This document shows positions 1-5,582 of a stretch of 8,655 bases of DNA, in pieces. Each line of letters opens with the position of its first letter. Position 1 is the first letter of the stretch. The notes beneath the pieces are model-generated. The model made no database searches, was not told where the DNA came from, and worked only from the letters and a program-made list of their open reading frames with translations. Source of the DNA: an uncultured Helicobacteraceae bacterium (lineage in GTDB: Bacteria > Campylobacterota > Campylobacteria > Campylobacterales > Sulfurimonadaceae); assembly GCA_903903705.1 (NCBI GenBank), contig CAIUZU010000253.1, positions 1 to 8,655 of the forward strand. The letters run 5' to 3'. A program made the translations under genes and the position numbers.

Positions 1-1
1 A

Positions 2-817
2 GGTGGGGATGCTTTGGATGAGTGTTTGAAAAATGATGGATTTATAAATGGTTTTGAGCATAATTTTCAAAGTTTCAGGGTTATCTCTTCACTAGAGAAG
101 AGATATAACGACTTTAGCGGGTTAAATCTCACTTTTGCAACACTAGAGGGAATTCTTAAACACTCATACCCTTATAAAAAAAGTTTTTTACCCTCCATAA
201 TAGATGAGCAGTTTAACTTAGATACCCATCCAAGCATAGAAGCAATGATTGTAGATCGTGCCGATGAGATAGCGTATGTAAGCCATGATATTGATGATGG
301 CGTAAACTCTGGACTAATAGATTTTGATGATTTAAAAGAGAGCGAACTCATTAGAGATATCTTGGCAAAAGTTAAAGAGGAGGGAATATCGCAAGAGGAA
401 GATGAGATGTTTCGGTATCGTTTTATCTCACATCTGATTAATCATCTGGTTTACTCACTTATAGCTTACTCAAAAGACAGAGTAGATAACAGCAGAATCT
501 TATGTGCAACGCTTGATAATAAAACTGAACTGCCTATCGGTTTTGACTCAAAACTTGAAACAGAGTTGAAAAAGTTAAAAAAACTGCTCTTTACAAAACT
601 TTATCAGCATAAAGATATTATGATTAAGATGTATGCAGGTAAGCAGGCCATTAAAGGACTTTACAGCGGGCTTAACGAAGAGCCGAAGATGTTGCCGAAG
701 TTTTACCTAGATCAGTTGCAAAGCAGAAACAAGCATAGGGTAATAGCCGATTACATAGCTTCAATGAGCGATAGACATGCTCTGTCATTTTATAATGAGA
801 TGTACGGGAAATTATAG
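2..817 (+). CDS. dgt: dGTPase-like HD-domain triphosphohydrolase, 5' end outside window
   Basis: The reading frame is open from the window edge, so the gene is truncated on the left; the TTG at 14 is internal. The first visible residues, GGDAL, match the segment just after the HD metal motif of dGTPases (family pattern GHPPFGHGGEDAL), so the catalytic HD pair lies upstream. Other family marks are visible: GFEHNFQSFRV, TLEGILKH, and VDRADEIAYVSHDIDDG, whose Asp normally completes the HD metal site. About 271 residues are present, and family members are usually 370-450, so roughly the N-terminal quarter or more is missing. The family hydrolyses dGTP or other dNTPs to the deoxynucleoside and triphosphate in the cytoplasm, affecting the dNTP pool. 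Substrate preference cannot be read from this fragment. It converges on rpsU and shares its terminator hairpin. Family assignment is strong; the symbol is by homology only. Confidence 0.9.
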   Translation, partial: GGDALDECLKNDGFINGFEHNFQSFRVISSLEKRYNDFSGLNLTFATLEGILKHSYPYKKSFLPSIIDEQFNLDTHPSIEAMIVDRADEIAYVSHDIDDGVNSGLIDFDDLKESELIRDILAKVKEEGISQEEDEMFRYRFISHLINHLVYSLIAYSKDRVDNSRILCATLDNKTELPIGFDSKLETELKKLKKLLFTKLYQHKDIMIKMYAGKQAIKGLYSGLNEEPKMLPKFYLDQLQSRNKHRVIADYIASMSDRHALSFYNEMYGKL

Positions 818-846
818 TCGATGTTTTTGGAGTTGTAGTAGAGGTT

Positions 847-874
847 AAAACATAAACCCGAAGGTTTACGTTTT
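847..874. terminator. Bidirectional terminator hairpin between dgt and rpsU
   Basis: Arms 847-858 and 863-874 (AAAACATAAACC / GGTTTACGTTTT) flank a 4-nt loop. Read in the rpsU (-) direction the loop is UUCG and the one imperfect position becomes a G-U pair, giving a 12-bp stem that ends in U residues. Read in the dgt (+) direction the same position is an A-C mismatch and TTTT again ends the stem. The rpsU stop codon (873-875) overlaps the stem. The hairpin therefore fits rpsU slightly better but probably serves both convergent genes. Confidence 0.75.
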
Positions 875-1085
875 ATAAGCGTGATTCGTAACGTCTCATC
901 ATATAAAGACGTTTAAGCATTTTCTTACGAGATGCAATTAAGAATTTCTTACGTTTTTCAGTTTTCGTTTCATGGAAACGACGAGCGCGAACTTCTGTAA
1001 CGATTAAGTTACGGTCAGTTTGCTTCTTGAAACGACGGTAAGATGCATCAAAATTGTCATCACTGCGTAGTACTATACCAGGCAT
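873..1085 (-). CDS. rpsU: 30S ribosomal protein bS21
   Basis: This gives a 70-residue, very basic protein beginning [20 protein letters not shown], with the Arg/Lys-rich C-terminal helices expected of bS21. The length is normal for the family. bS21 is a small-subunit protein near the 3' end of 16S rRNA and helps translation initiation. The start at 1085 is preceded on the - strand by GGGTGATG, which can pair with the 3' end of 16S rRNA about 5 nt from the ATG; a classic AGGAG is absent. A TACAAT -10 with an extended TG lies upstream, and the hairpin at 847-874 ends the transcript, so the gene appears monocistronic. In enterobacteria rpsU heads an operon with dnaG and rpoD. Here dnaG is nearby but on the other strand. 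Confidence 0.97.
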   Translation of the reverse strand: MPGIVLRSDDNFDASYRRFKKQTDRNLIVTEVRARRFHETKTEKRKKFLIASRKKMLKRLYMMRRYESRL

Positions 1086-1121
1086 ATCACATCACCCACT
1101 TTCTGTAAAATTTGAAAGCGA

Positions 1122-1130
1122 ATTGTAGCA
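1122..1130 (-). promoter_or_regulatory. rpsU promoter, extended -10
   Basis: On the - strand this reads TGCTACAAT, an extended -10 (TGN plus TACAAT) 37 bp upstream of the rpsU start codon. No convincing -35 hexamer is seen, as is usual for housekeeping promoters in Campylobacterota. A start about 7 nt downstream would give a leader of roughly 30 nt. Confidence 0.6.
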
Positions 1131-1184
1131 TAACAATCTTTATTTAACATTTTGTTTTAGGAATTTATAAAATTAATTCTAAAA

Positions 1185-1198
1185 TTGATACAAATCAA
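1185..1198. promoter_or_regulatory. FNR/CRP-family binding site (TTGAT-N4-ATCAA)
   Basis: The sequence TTGATACAAATCAA is a perfect dyad matching the FNR/DNR-type consensus TTGAT-N4-ATCAA. Its centre (1191.5) is about 41.5 bp upstream of the transcription start expected from the TAAAAT hexamer at 1221-1226, which is the classic class II activator position. It most likely controls the small secreted peptide gene at 1278. Which Crp/Fnr paralogue binds, and whether the cue is oxygen, nitric oxide or another signal, cannot be read from the site. Confidence 0.7.
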
Positions 1199-1211
1199 GG
1201 ACTCTTTTTTC

Positions 1212-1238
1212 TAAATCGGATAAAATTCCTCCGATTTA
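1212..1238 (+). promoter_or_regulatory. -10 hexamer inside a 9-bp-arm inverted repeat
   Basis: TAAAAT at 1221-1226 is a plausible -10 for the small peptide gene. It is flanked by perfect inverted arms TAAATCGGA (1212-1220) and TCCGATTTA (1230-1238). Because the predicted start (about 1233) lies inside the right arm, the dyad would not form a full hairpin in the mRNA. It is more likely a protein-binding site overlapping the promoter. A short GAGCG/CGUUC stem (1246-1260) could form in the leader just before the ribosome binding site. Confidence 0.5.
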
Positions 1239-1277
1239 AAACTTAGAGCGTAATGCGTTCTTACCAAAGGAAACAAA

Positions 1278-1409
1278 ATGAAAAAAATCATTTTAAGTGT
1301 TGTATTTATGTTGGGTGTCCTCCAAGCAGATAGTATCGTTCACTACGATGCTCAAGATACAAAAACTCCGATTAGCAAGCCTAATCATCCGAGTACAGAT
1401 ATTTACTAA
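1278..1409 (+). CDS. Small secreted peptide, 43 aa, unknown function
   Basis: This short reading frame is easily missed. AAAGGA sits about 6 nt before the ATG. The product starts MKKIILSVVFMLGVLQA, a typical Sec signal peptide with two lysines and a hydrophobic core, with likely cleavage after Ala17. The mature remainder is only 26 residues, polar and mildly acidic, running from DSIVHYDAQ to STDIY, with two His and no Cys. It would be exported to the periplasm or beyond. An FNR-type box, a -10 and a strong terminator hairpin frame it as an independent one-gene unit between rpsU and dnaG. I do not recognise the family. A dual-function RNA cannot be excluded, but the RBS, signal peptide and clean terminator favour a real protein. 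Confidence 0.75.
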   Translation: MKKIILSVVFMLGVLQADSIVHYDAQDTKTPISKPNHPSTDIY

Positions 1410-1435
1410 AATATCTAAAAATTTTATTTCTCCTT

Positions 1436-1467
1436 CTAAAACAGGTACCCCTTAATACCTGTTTTAG
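1436..1467 (+). terminator. Rho-independent-type hairpin after the small peptide gene
   Basis: Perfect 12-bp arms CTAAAACAGGTA (1436-1447) and TACCTGTTTTAG (1456-1467) enclose an 8-nt loop. The right arm carries the U-run (TTTT) rather than having a long tail after it. It lies 26 bp after the peptide stop codon and separates that unit from dnaG. Confidence 0.75.
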
Positions 1468-1517
1468 TGACATAGACTCATAGTTCCCATCCAAACTCTC
1501 TTTAACGAACTATTTTG

Positions 1518-1523
1518 TATAAT
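1518..1523 (+). promoter_or_regulatory. dnaG promoter -10 (TATAAT), predicted leaderless start
   Basis: A consensus TATAAT ends 6 nt before the dnaG ATG (1530), so the expected start, about 7 nt after the hexamer, falls on or next to the A of the start codon. No Shine-Dalgarno sequence is seen upstream. No clear -35 is present. Confidence 0.6.
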
Positions 1524-1529
1524 TCATTT

Positions 1530-3182
1530 ATGATTACCCAAGATTCCATAGAAGCCTTAAAAGCACGCCTTGATATTGTTGATGTTATAGGTTCGTATGT
1601 GGAACTTAGAAAAGCCGGTGCAAACTACAAAGCTCCATGTCCTTTTCACGGCGAAAAAACAGCTTCATTCGTAGTGAGTCCTGCAAAACAGATATACCAC
1701 TGTTTTGGCTGCGGTGCAGGCGGTGATAGCATCAAGTTTGTTATGGAACATGAAAAACTAAATTATCCCGAAGCAATAGAAAAACTAGCATCATCTTATA
1801 ACTTCTCTCTTGCTTATAGTGATAGCAAAAACTCTAAGCCTCGTTCCAATTTTATGGAAAAAATCAACGACTGGTATCAATATCTGTTTACAAAAAATCA
1901 TGAGGCACTCTCTTATATAAAAGATCGCGGTATCTACGAGAGCAGTATTGAGAAGTTTGGTGTTGGGTATGCACCGGATTCTAATGCTACGATTAGCTAT
2001 ATAACATCACAGCTTTTAAATATGAACGAAGCCTTGGAAATGGGTGTCGTAGGCTATGAGGGTGGAAGAACGTATGCCAGATTTATAGAGCGTATAACAT
2101 TTCCGATTCACTCTGCAAACGGAACTATCGTCGGTTTTGGCGGTAGAACTATAACAGGACATCAGGCAAAATATATAAATTCGCCTGAAACGCCTTTTTT
2201 TAACAAATCACGCCTTTTATATGCCTACCACCATGCAAAACAGAGCATTCATAAAACCAAACAGATTGTTATAACAGAGGGCTATCTTGACGTTATTATG
2301 CTACATCAAGCAGGTTTTACAAATGCGGTTGCTACTTTGGGAACGGCACTTACTCCTGAACATTTGCCACTTTTGCGAAAGGGTGAACCTGAAGTTGTAA
2401 TGGCGTATGACGGTGATAAAGCAGGAAGAGCGGCAGCACTTAAAGCATCAAAACTTTTAAGTGCAAGCGGATTTAGCGGCGGCGTTGTTATATTTGGAGC
2501 TGGGTTAGATCCGGCAGATATGGTAAAAAATGGTGCAATTGAAGAACTCTCAACTATGTTTAGAGAGCCTCAGCCATTTATAGAGTTTGTTTTAGATGAA
2601 ATTTTATCACTCTATAATCTTCTAGATCCAAAAGCTAAAGAGATCTGTATGCAAGAGGCTATAGGTTATTTAAAAACCCTATCGCCTATGCTTCAAGACA
2701 GATACAAAACATATCTTGCACAGCGACTGGGAATAAACCCGTCATTCGTAAAACTAACCAACCAAACTAACACAAACCAAAACAAACCCACTCTTGATGC
2801 TAGCCGTCATAGAGATATGTGGGAGCTAACACTCATTAAAACAGTTTTGGAACATCCTGAGTTTATAGATCAAATTTTGGATGTACTAGATCCTTCGCTT
2901 TTACAGTTTCACTCATTTGAGTTTACTTTGGCACTTAGAGGGAAATTTGATGAGCCTTCGCTTATGGCGATATCGGTGGATGAAAAGATAGCTCCGCTTA
3001 AAGATGAAGCCTCGCTAAAAGCCGAACTTATAGCATTTTTGATAAAGCATTATGAGAGAGAGTATAAAAAGGTAAATTTTCAAACAACCGTCTCTTTTGA
3101 AGAGAAGGCTTTTTACATTCGTAAATTTAAGGGGAAGATTTCACAGCTTAAACGCGGTGAACTTGTACCTTTTAAGAGTTAG
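1530..3182 (+). CDS. dnaG: DNA primase DnaG
   Basis: The 550-residue primase synthesises RNA primers at the replication fork together with the DnaB helicase. Domains are in normal order. The N-terminal CHC2 zinc finger has CPFH (C37, H40) and CFGC (C58, C61). The polymerase domain has the ERITFPI stretch at 188-194 and FGGR at 203-206. The TOPRIM fold has Glu250 in VITEGYLDV and AYDGDKAGR with Asp294 and Asp296. An Asn/Gln/Thr-rich linker (about 410-420) leads to the helicase-binding C-terminal region. The ATG at 1530 was chosen because it starts MITQDSIEALK, as in relatives; the TTG at 1515 would overlap the -10. Its 3' end overlaps the convergent gene by 11 bp. In many bacteria dnaG is flanked by rpsU and rpoD; here rpsU is divergent and no rpoD follows. 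Confidence 0.97.
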   Translation: MITQDSIEALKARLDIVDVIGSYVELRKAGANYKAPCPFHGEKTASFVVSPAKQIYHCFGCGAGGDSIKFVMEHEKLNYPEAIEKLASSYNFSLAYSDSKNSKPRSNFMEKINDWYQYLFTKNHEALSYIKDRGIYESSIEKFGVGYAPDSNATISYITSQLLNMNEALEMGVVGYEGGRTYARFIERITFPIHSANGTIVGFGGRTITGHQAKYINSPETPFFNKSRLLYAYHHAKQSIHKTKQIVITEGYLDVIMLHQAGFTNAVATLGTALTPEHLPLLRKGEPEVVMAYDGDKAGRAAALKASKLLSASGFSGGVVIFGAGLDPADMVKNGAIEELSTMFREPQPFIEFVLDEILSLYNLLDPKAKEICMQEAIGYLKTLSPMLQDRYKTYLAQRLGINPSFVKLTNQTNTNQNKPTLDASRHRDMWELTLIKTVLEHPEFIDQILDVLDPSLLQFHSFEFTLALRGKFDEPSLMAISVDEKIAPLKDEASLKAELIAFLIKHYEREYKKVNFQTTVSFEEKAFYIRKFKGKISQLKRGELVPFKS

Positions 3183-4236
3183 GCTTAGAGTCCTCTGTCG
3201 GTTTGCGTTCTTTTATAGATATTTTTCTTCCAACATTTTTCGGTGCTTCATAATTCTCTTTTGGAGTTCCGTCATAGCGATGGTTTCTCTCTCCGCTTTT
3301 ACCTGAGAATTTTGCCTTTCCGCTTTCGTCTTTTCCTAAAAATTTATTTGATTTTTTATCATCTCTTTTTGGTTTGTCATAAGATTTTTGTTCGGATTTT
3401 TCACCGTCTCTCTTAGGCTTATCGAATTTAGGTTTGTCAAACGGCTTACGTTCAGATCTTTCACCCTCTGTTTTTGGCTTGTCATACTTTGGTTTGTCAA
3501 ATGGCTTGCGTTCAGATCTCTCACCCTCCCTCTTAGGCTTGTCATATTTAGGTTTGTCATATTTAGGTTTGTCAAACGGTTTACGCTCAGGCTTCTCAGA
3601 ATCTCTTTTGGGCTTGTCATACTTTGGCTTTTCAAAAGGCTTGCGTTCGGATCTTTCACCATCTCTTTTGGGTTTGTCGTATTTAGGTTTGTCAAACGGT
3701 TTACGCTCAGATCTCTCACCCTCTCTTTTTGGTCTATCAAAAGGTTTTTGTTCTCTTTTTATCTTCTCTTCAACCGCATACTCAAAACCTGCAACAATCT
3801 CTTGTCTGATAACTCTTCCAAGGAGTGTCTCTATCGGGTAGAGCTGTTTTTGTTCATCTTTGTCGAGTAAAATTATCGCACCCTCCGTAGCCTTGGCAAC
3901 TCTTGCCATGTAGAGAATCGCAGTTGAGGGCAAATCATAGCTGATAAGGAGTTTACATCTTAGTTCAGGCAATTTTAGAAGTTCTTTATCGTTTAAAACT
4001 TTAACATTGCTAGCCGTTATAGCCTCTTTTATGGCTTGTGTATCTTCCGCCGTTGCTACAACTATATCTAAAGTGCCATTTTGAGCAATTAAGAGGTTAA
4101 GAAGTGAGAGTTTTTTATCATTAGGACATGGATGGATACGGTGTTTGTTGTGTTTTAGAGATATTTGATCATCTGGCATAAGAAGTCCTAAGAGGGTATT
4201 TGATATAAATTTGTGGATTATATCCCATGTTGCCAT
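3172..4236 (-). CDS. Orphan degenerate DEAD-box RecA2-like domain with charged tandem-repeat tail
   Basis: This 354-residue protein has two parts. Residues about 24-145 resemble the second RecA domain of a DEAD-box helicase: LISYDLPSTAILYMARV and the following GAIILLDKDEQ align with [17 protein letters not shown] and [11 protein letters not shown] of the neighbouring RhlE. Motif VI (HRIGRTGR) is replaced by ARVAKATE, motif V is essentially missing, and there is no RecA1 domain, so ATPase activity is not expected. Residues 162-296 are seven units of a 20-residue Lys/Pro/Arg/Asp-rich repeat, followed by a basic tail; this part should be disordered and may bind RNA. The ATG at 4236 lacks a Shine-Dalgarno and would be nearly leaderless. 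ATG 4179 (Met20) has AGGA 6 nt upstream and is a real alternative. Homology to RecA2 is my alignment by eye; the function is unknown. Confidence 0.8.
   Translation of the reverse strand: MATWDIIHKFISNTLLGLLMPDDQISLKHNKHRIHPCPNDKKLSLLNLLIAQNGTLDIVVATAEDTQAIKEAITASNVKVLNDKELLKLPELRCKLLISYDLPSTAILYMARVAKATEGAIILLDKDEQKQLYPIETLLGRVIRQEIVAGFEYAVEEKIKREQKPFDRPKREGERSERKPFDKPKYDKPKRDGERSERKPFEKPKYDKPKRDSEKPERKPFDKPKYDKPKYDKPKREGERSERKPFDKPKYDKPKTEGERSERKPFDKPKFDKPKRDGEKSEQKSYDKPKRDDKKSNKFLGKDESGKAKFSGKSGERNHRYDGTPKENYEAPKNVGRKISIKERKPTEDSKPNS
3349..3753 (-). repeat. Tandem 60-nt coding repeat (seven units, some with 15-nt changes)
   Basis: The units encode variants of ERKPFDKPKYDKPKRDGERS. Five are of standard or longer type, one carrying an extra YDKPK (15 nt), and the first and last lack that sub-unit. 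All length differences are multiples of 15 nt, so the frame is kept. The low stop-codon content of the repeat also opens long spurious frames on both strands, which should not be annotated as genes. Confidence 0.9.
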
Positions 4237-4245
4237 AAATTATGC

Positions 4246-4252
4246 TATTATG
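4246..4252. promoter_or_regulatory. Divergent promoter with shared -10 bases
   Basis: On the + strand TGC-TATTAT (4243-4251) is an extended -10 that would start the rhlE mRNA near 4258 with a leader of about 20 nt. The same bases on the - strand read CATAAT (4252-4247), which would start the convergent-to-dnaG gene near 4240, about 4 nt before its ATG. The whole gap between the two start codons is 41 bp. The - strand hexamer is the weaker call. Confidence 0.45.
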
Positions 4253-4277
4253 TATGAATACTACAATCAGGATTATA

Positions 4278-5537
4278 ATGTCATTTACAACACTAGGTTT
4301 GTCAGCTCCTTTACTAAAAGCTATCAAAGATCAAGGCTATAGCGAGCCGACACCTATCCAAAAAGAAGCGATTCCGGTAATACTCGGTAGACGTGATATT
4401 TTAGCCGGAGCACAAACAGGAACAGGTAAAACGGCAGGTTTTACGCTTCCGCTTCTTGAACTTTTAAGCAAAACAAAACCTACAAAGTCAAAACAGAGCA
4501 TAAGAGCGCTTATCCTTGTTCCTACAAGAGAGTTGGCAGCACAAGTGGGCGAGAGCGTTGAGACTTACGGAAAATATCTCCAATTTAAATCGGCGATAAT
4601 TTTTGGAGGAGTTAAAATAAATCCGCAGCTTGCACAGCTTCGCAAGGGTGTTGATATTGTTATTGCCACTCCGGGGAGGCTGCTAGATCATCTCTCTCAA
4701 AAAAGCATAGATTTGGGAAGTGTAGAGTTTCTTATACTCGATGAAGCCGATAGAATGTTGGATATGGGCTTTATAAACGATATCAAAAAGATATTGGCGG
4801 TTCTTCCAAAACAGAGACAAAATCTGTTATTTTCGGCTACTTATTCCGATGAGATTAAAAAACTCTCGGATAAACTGCTGAACTCTCCTGCACTCATAGA
4901 AGTAGCACGCCGCAATACAGCTTCAGAAACCGTAAAGCAGGTAGTCTATCCGGTTGACAGCCAGCGTAAACGCGAGCTTTTAACACACCTCATAAATGAG
5001 GGTAAATGGAAACAGGTGCTAGTATTTACCAGAACAAAACATGGAGCTAACCGTTTGGCGGGACAGCTTGAAAAAGATGGGATTACATCTGCCGCAATTC
5101 ATGGAAATAAGAGTCAAAATGCAAGAACTAAAGCTTTGGCAGATTTTAAAGAGGGTGTAGTAAGAGTCTTAGTCGCTACCGATATCGCAGCCAGAGGTAT
5201 AGATATAGATCAGCTTCCGCATGTCATCAACTATGAATTACCGAATGTGCCTGAGGATTATATTCACAGAATCGGCAGAACAGGTCGCGCAGGGTGTGAG
5301 GGTGAAGCGATATCTTTAGTTTGTATAGATGAACATGAGTATCTCTCAACAATAGAAAAATTGATAAAAAAAGATATTCCAAAAGTGTGGCTGAAAGATT
5401 TTAAACCGGATCCTTCCATAAAAGCTGAACCTATAAACCAAGGCGGCAACAGAGGCTCAAATCAAAGAAGCAGACCAAGTACAAAACCGGCTCAAAATAG
5501 AACGCAAAGCTCTTCGGGCAGAAGAAGAGATAAGTAG
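4278..5537 (+). CDS. rhlE: ATP-dependent RNA helicase, DEAD-box, RhlE type
   Basis: The 419-residue helicase has every DEAD-box motif in order: Q motif (GYSEPTPIQ, to residue 28), Walker A AQTGTGKT (45-52), PTREL (82-86), TPGR (131-134), DEAD (155-158), SAT (186-188), motif IV VLVFTRT (247-252), motif [12 protein letters not shown] (300-310) and motif [10 protein letters not shown] (330-337). The N-terminus MSFTTLGLS and the following residues resemble E. coli RhlE closely. The short tail after about 385 is Asn/Arg/Ser-rich and probably binds RNA. These enzymes unwind short RNA duplexes in ribosome assembly and mRNA decay. The ATG at 4278 was chosen because AGGA (4269-4272) is 5 nt upstream and the N-terminus fits the family; an upstream in-frame ATG at 4254 lacks both. 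It is divergent from a decayed RecA2-like gene. Confidence 0.95.
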   Translation: MSFTTLGLSAPLLKAIKDQGYSEPTPIQKEAIPVILGRRDILAGAQTGTGKTAGFTLPLLELLSKTKPTKSKQSIRALILVPTRELAAQVGESVETYGKYLQFKSAIIFGGVKINPQLAQLRKGVDIVIATPGRLLDHLSQKSIDLGSVEFLILDEADRMLDMGFINDIKKILAVLPKQRQNLLFSATYSDEIKKLSDKLLNSPALIEVARRNTASETVKQVVYPVDSQRKRELLTHLINEGKWKQVLVFTRTKHGANRLAGQLEKDGITSAAIHGNKSQNARTKALADFKEGVVRVLVATDIAARGIDIDQLPHVINYELPNVPEDYIHRIGRTGRAGCEGEAISLVCIDEHEYLSTIEKLIKKDIPKVWLKDFKPDPSIKAEPINQGGNRGSNQRSRPSTKPAQNRTQSSSGRRRDK

Positions 5538-5539
5538 TG

Positions 5540-5562
5540 TATAATTTCATAATTTAAATTAT
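5540..5562 (+). promoter_or_regulatory. Promoter -10 and palindrome before the PP-loop gene
   Basis: TATAAT at 5540-5545, starting 3 bp after the rhlE stop codon, is a consensus -10. A perfect 14-bp palindrome, ATAATTTAAATTAT (5549-5562), covers the expected start point near 5552. It might be an operator, but in such AT-rich DNA a chance palindrome is possible. Confidence 0.5.
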
Positions 5563-5582
5563 CAAATATACAAGGGAAAAAG

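Noticed and set aside
14..16. TTG as start of the dGTPase-like gene
   Set aside because: The frame is open to the window edge and GGDAL before the TTG belongs to the conserved family sequence, so the true start is outside.
1155..1184. Imperfect inverted repeat (TTTTAGGAATT / AATTCTAAAA) just upstream of the FNR-type box
   Set aside because: One arm needs a bulged G and the composition is almost all A/T, so chance is likely; not counted as an operator.
1246..1260. Possible riboswitch in the leader of the small peptide gene
   Set aside because: Only a 5-bp stem with one G-U pair is visible in a leader of about 45 nt, too small for any known aptamer.
3097..3306. + strand frame spanning the dnaG 3' end
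   Set aside because: It overlaps dnaG and the convergent gene in the wrong frame, has no RBS and no recognisable family.
3349..3753. CRISPR-like array because of regular repeats
   Set aside because: Units are contiguous coding repeats without unique spacers and lie in frame inside a protein gene.
3388..3870. Long + strand reading frames across the repeat (also 3434-3841 +, and 3336-3740 on the - strand in another frame)
   Set aside because: They are by-products of the periodic, stop-poor repeat in the real - strand gene; their products are artificial periodic hydrophobic or low-complexity strings with no RBS.
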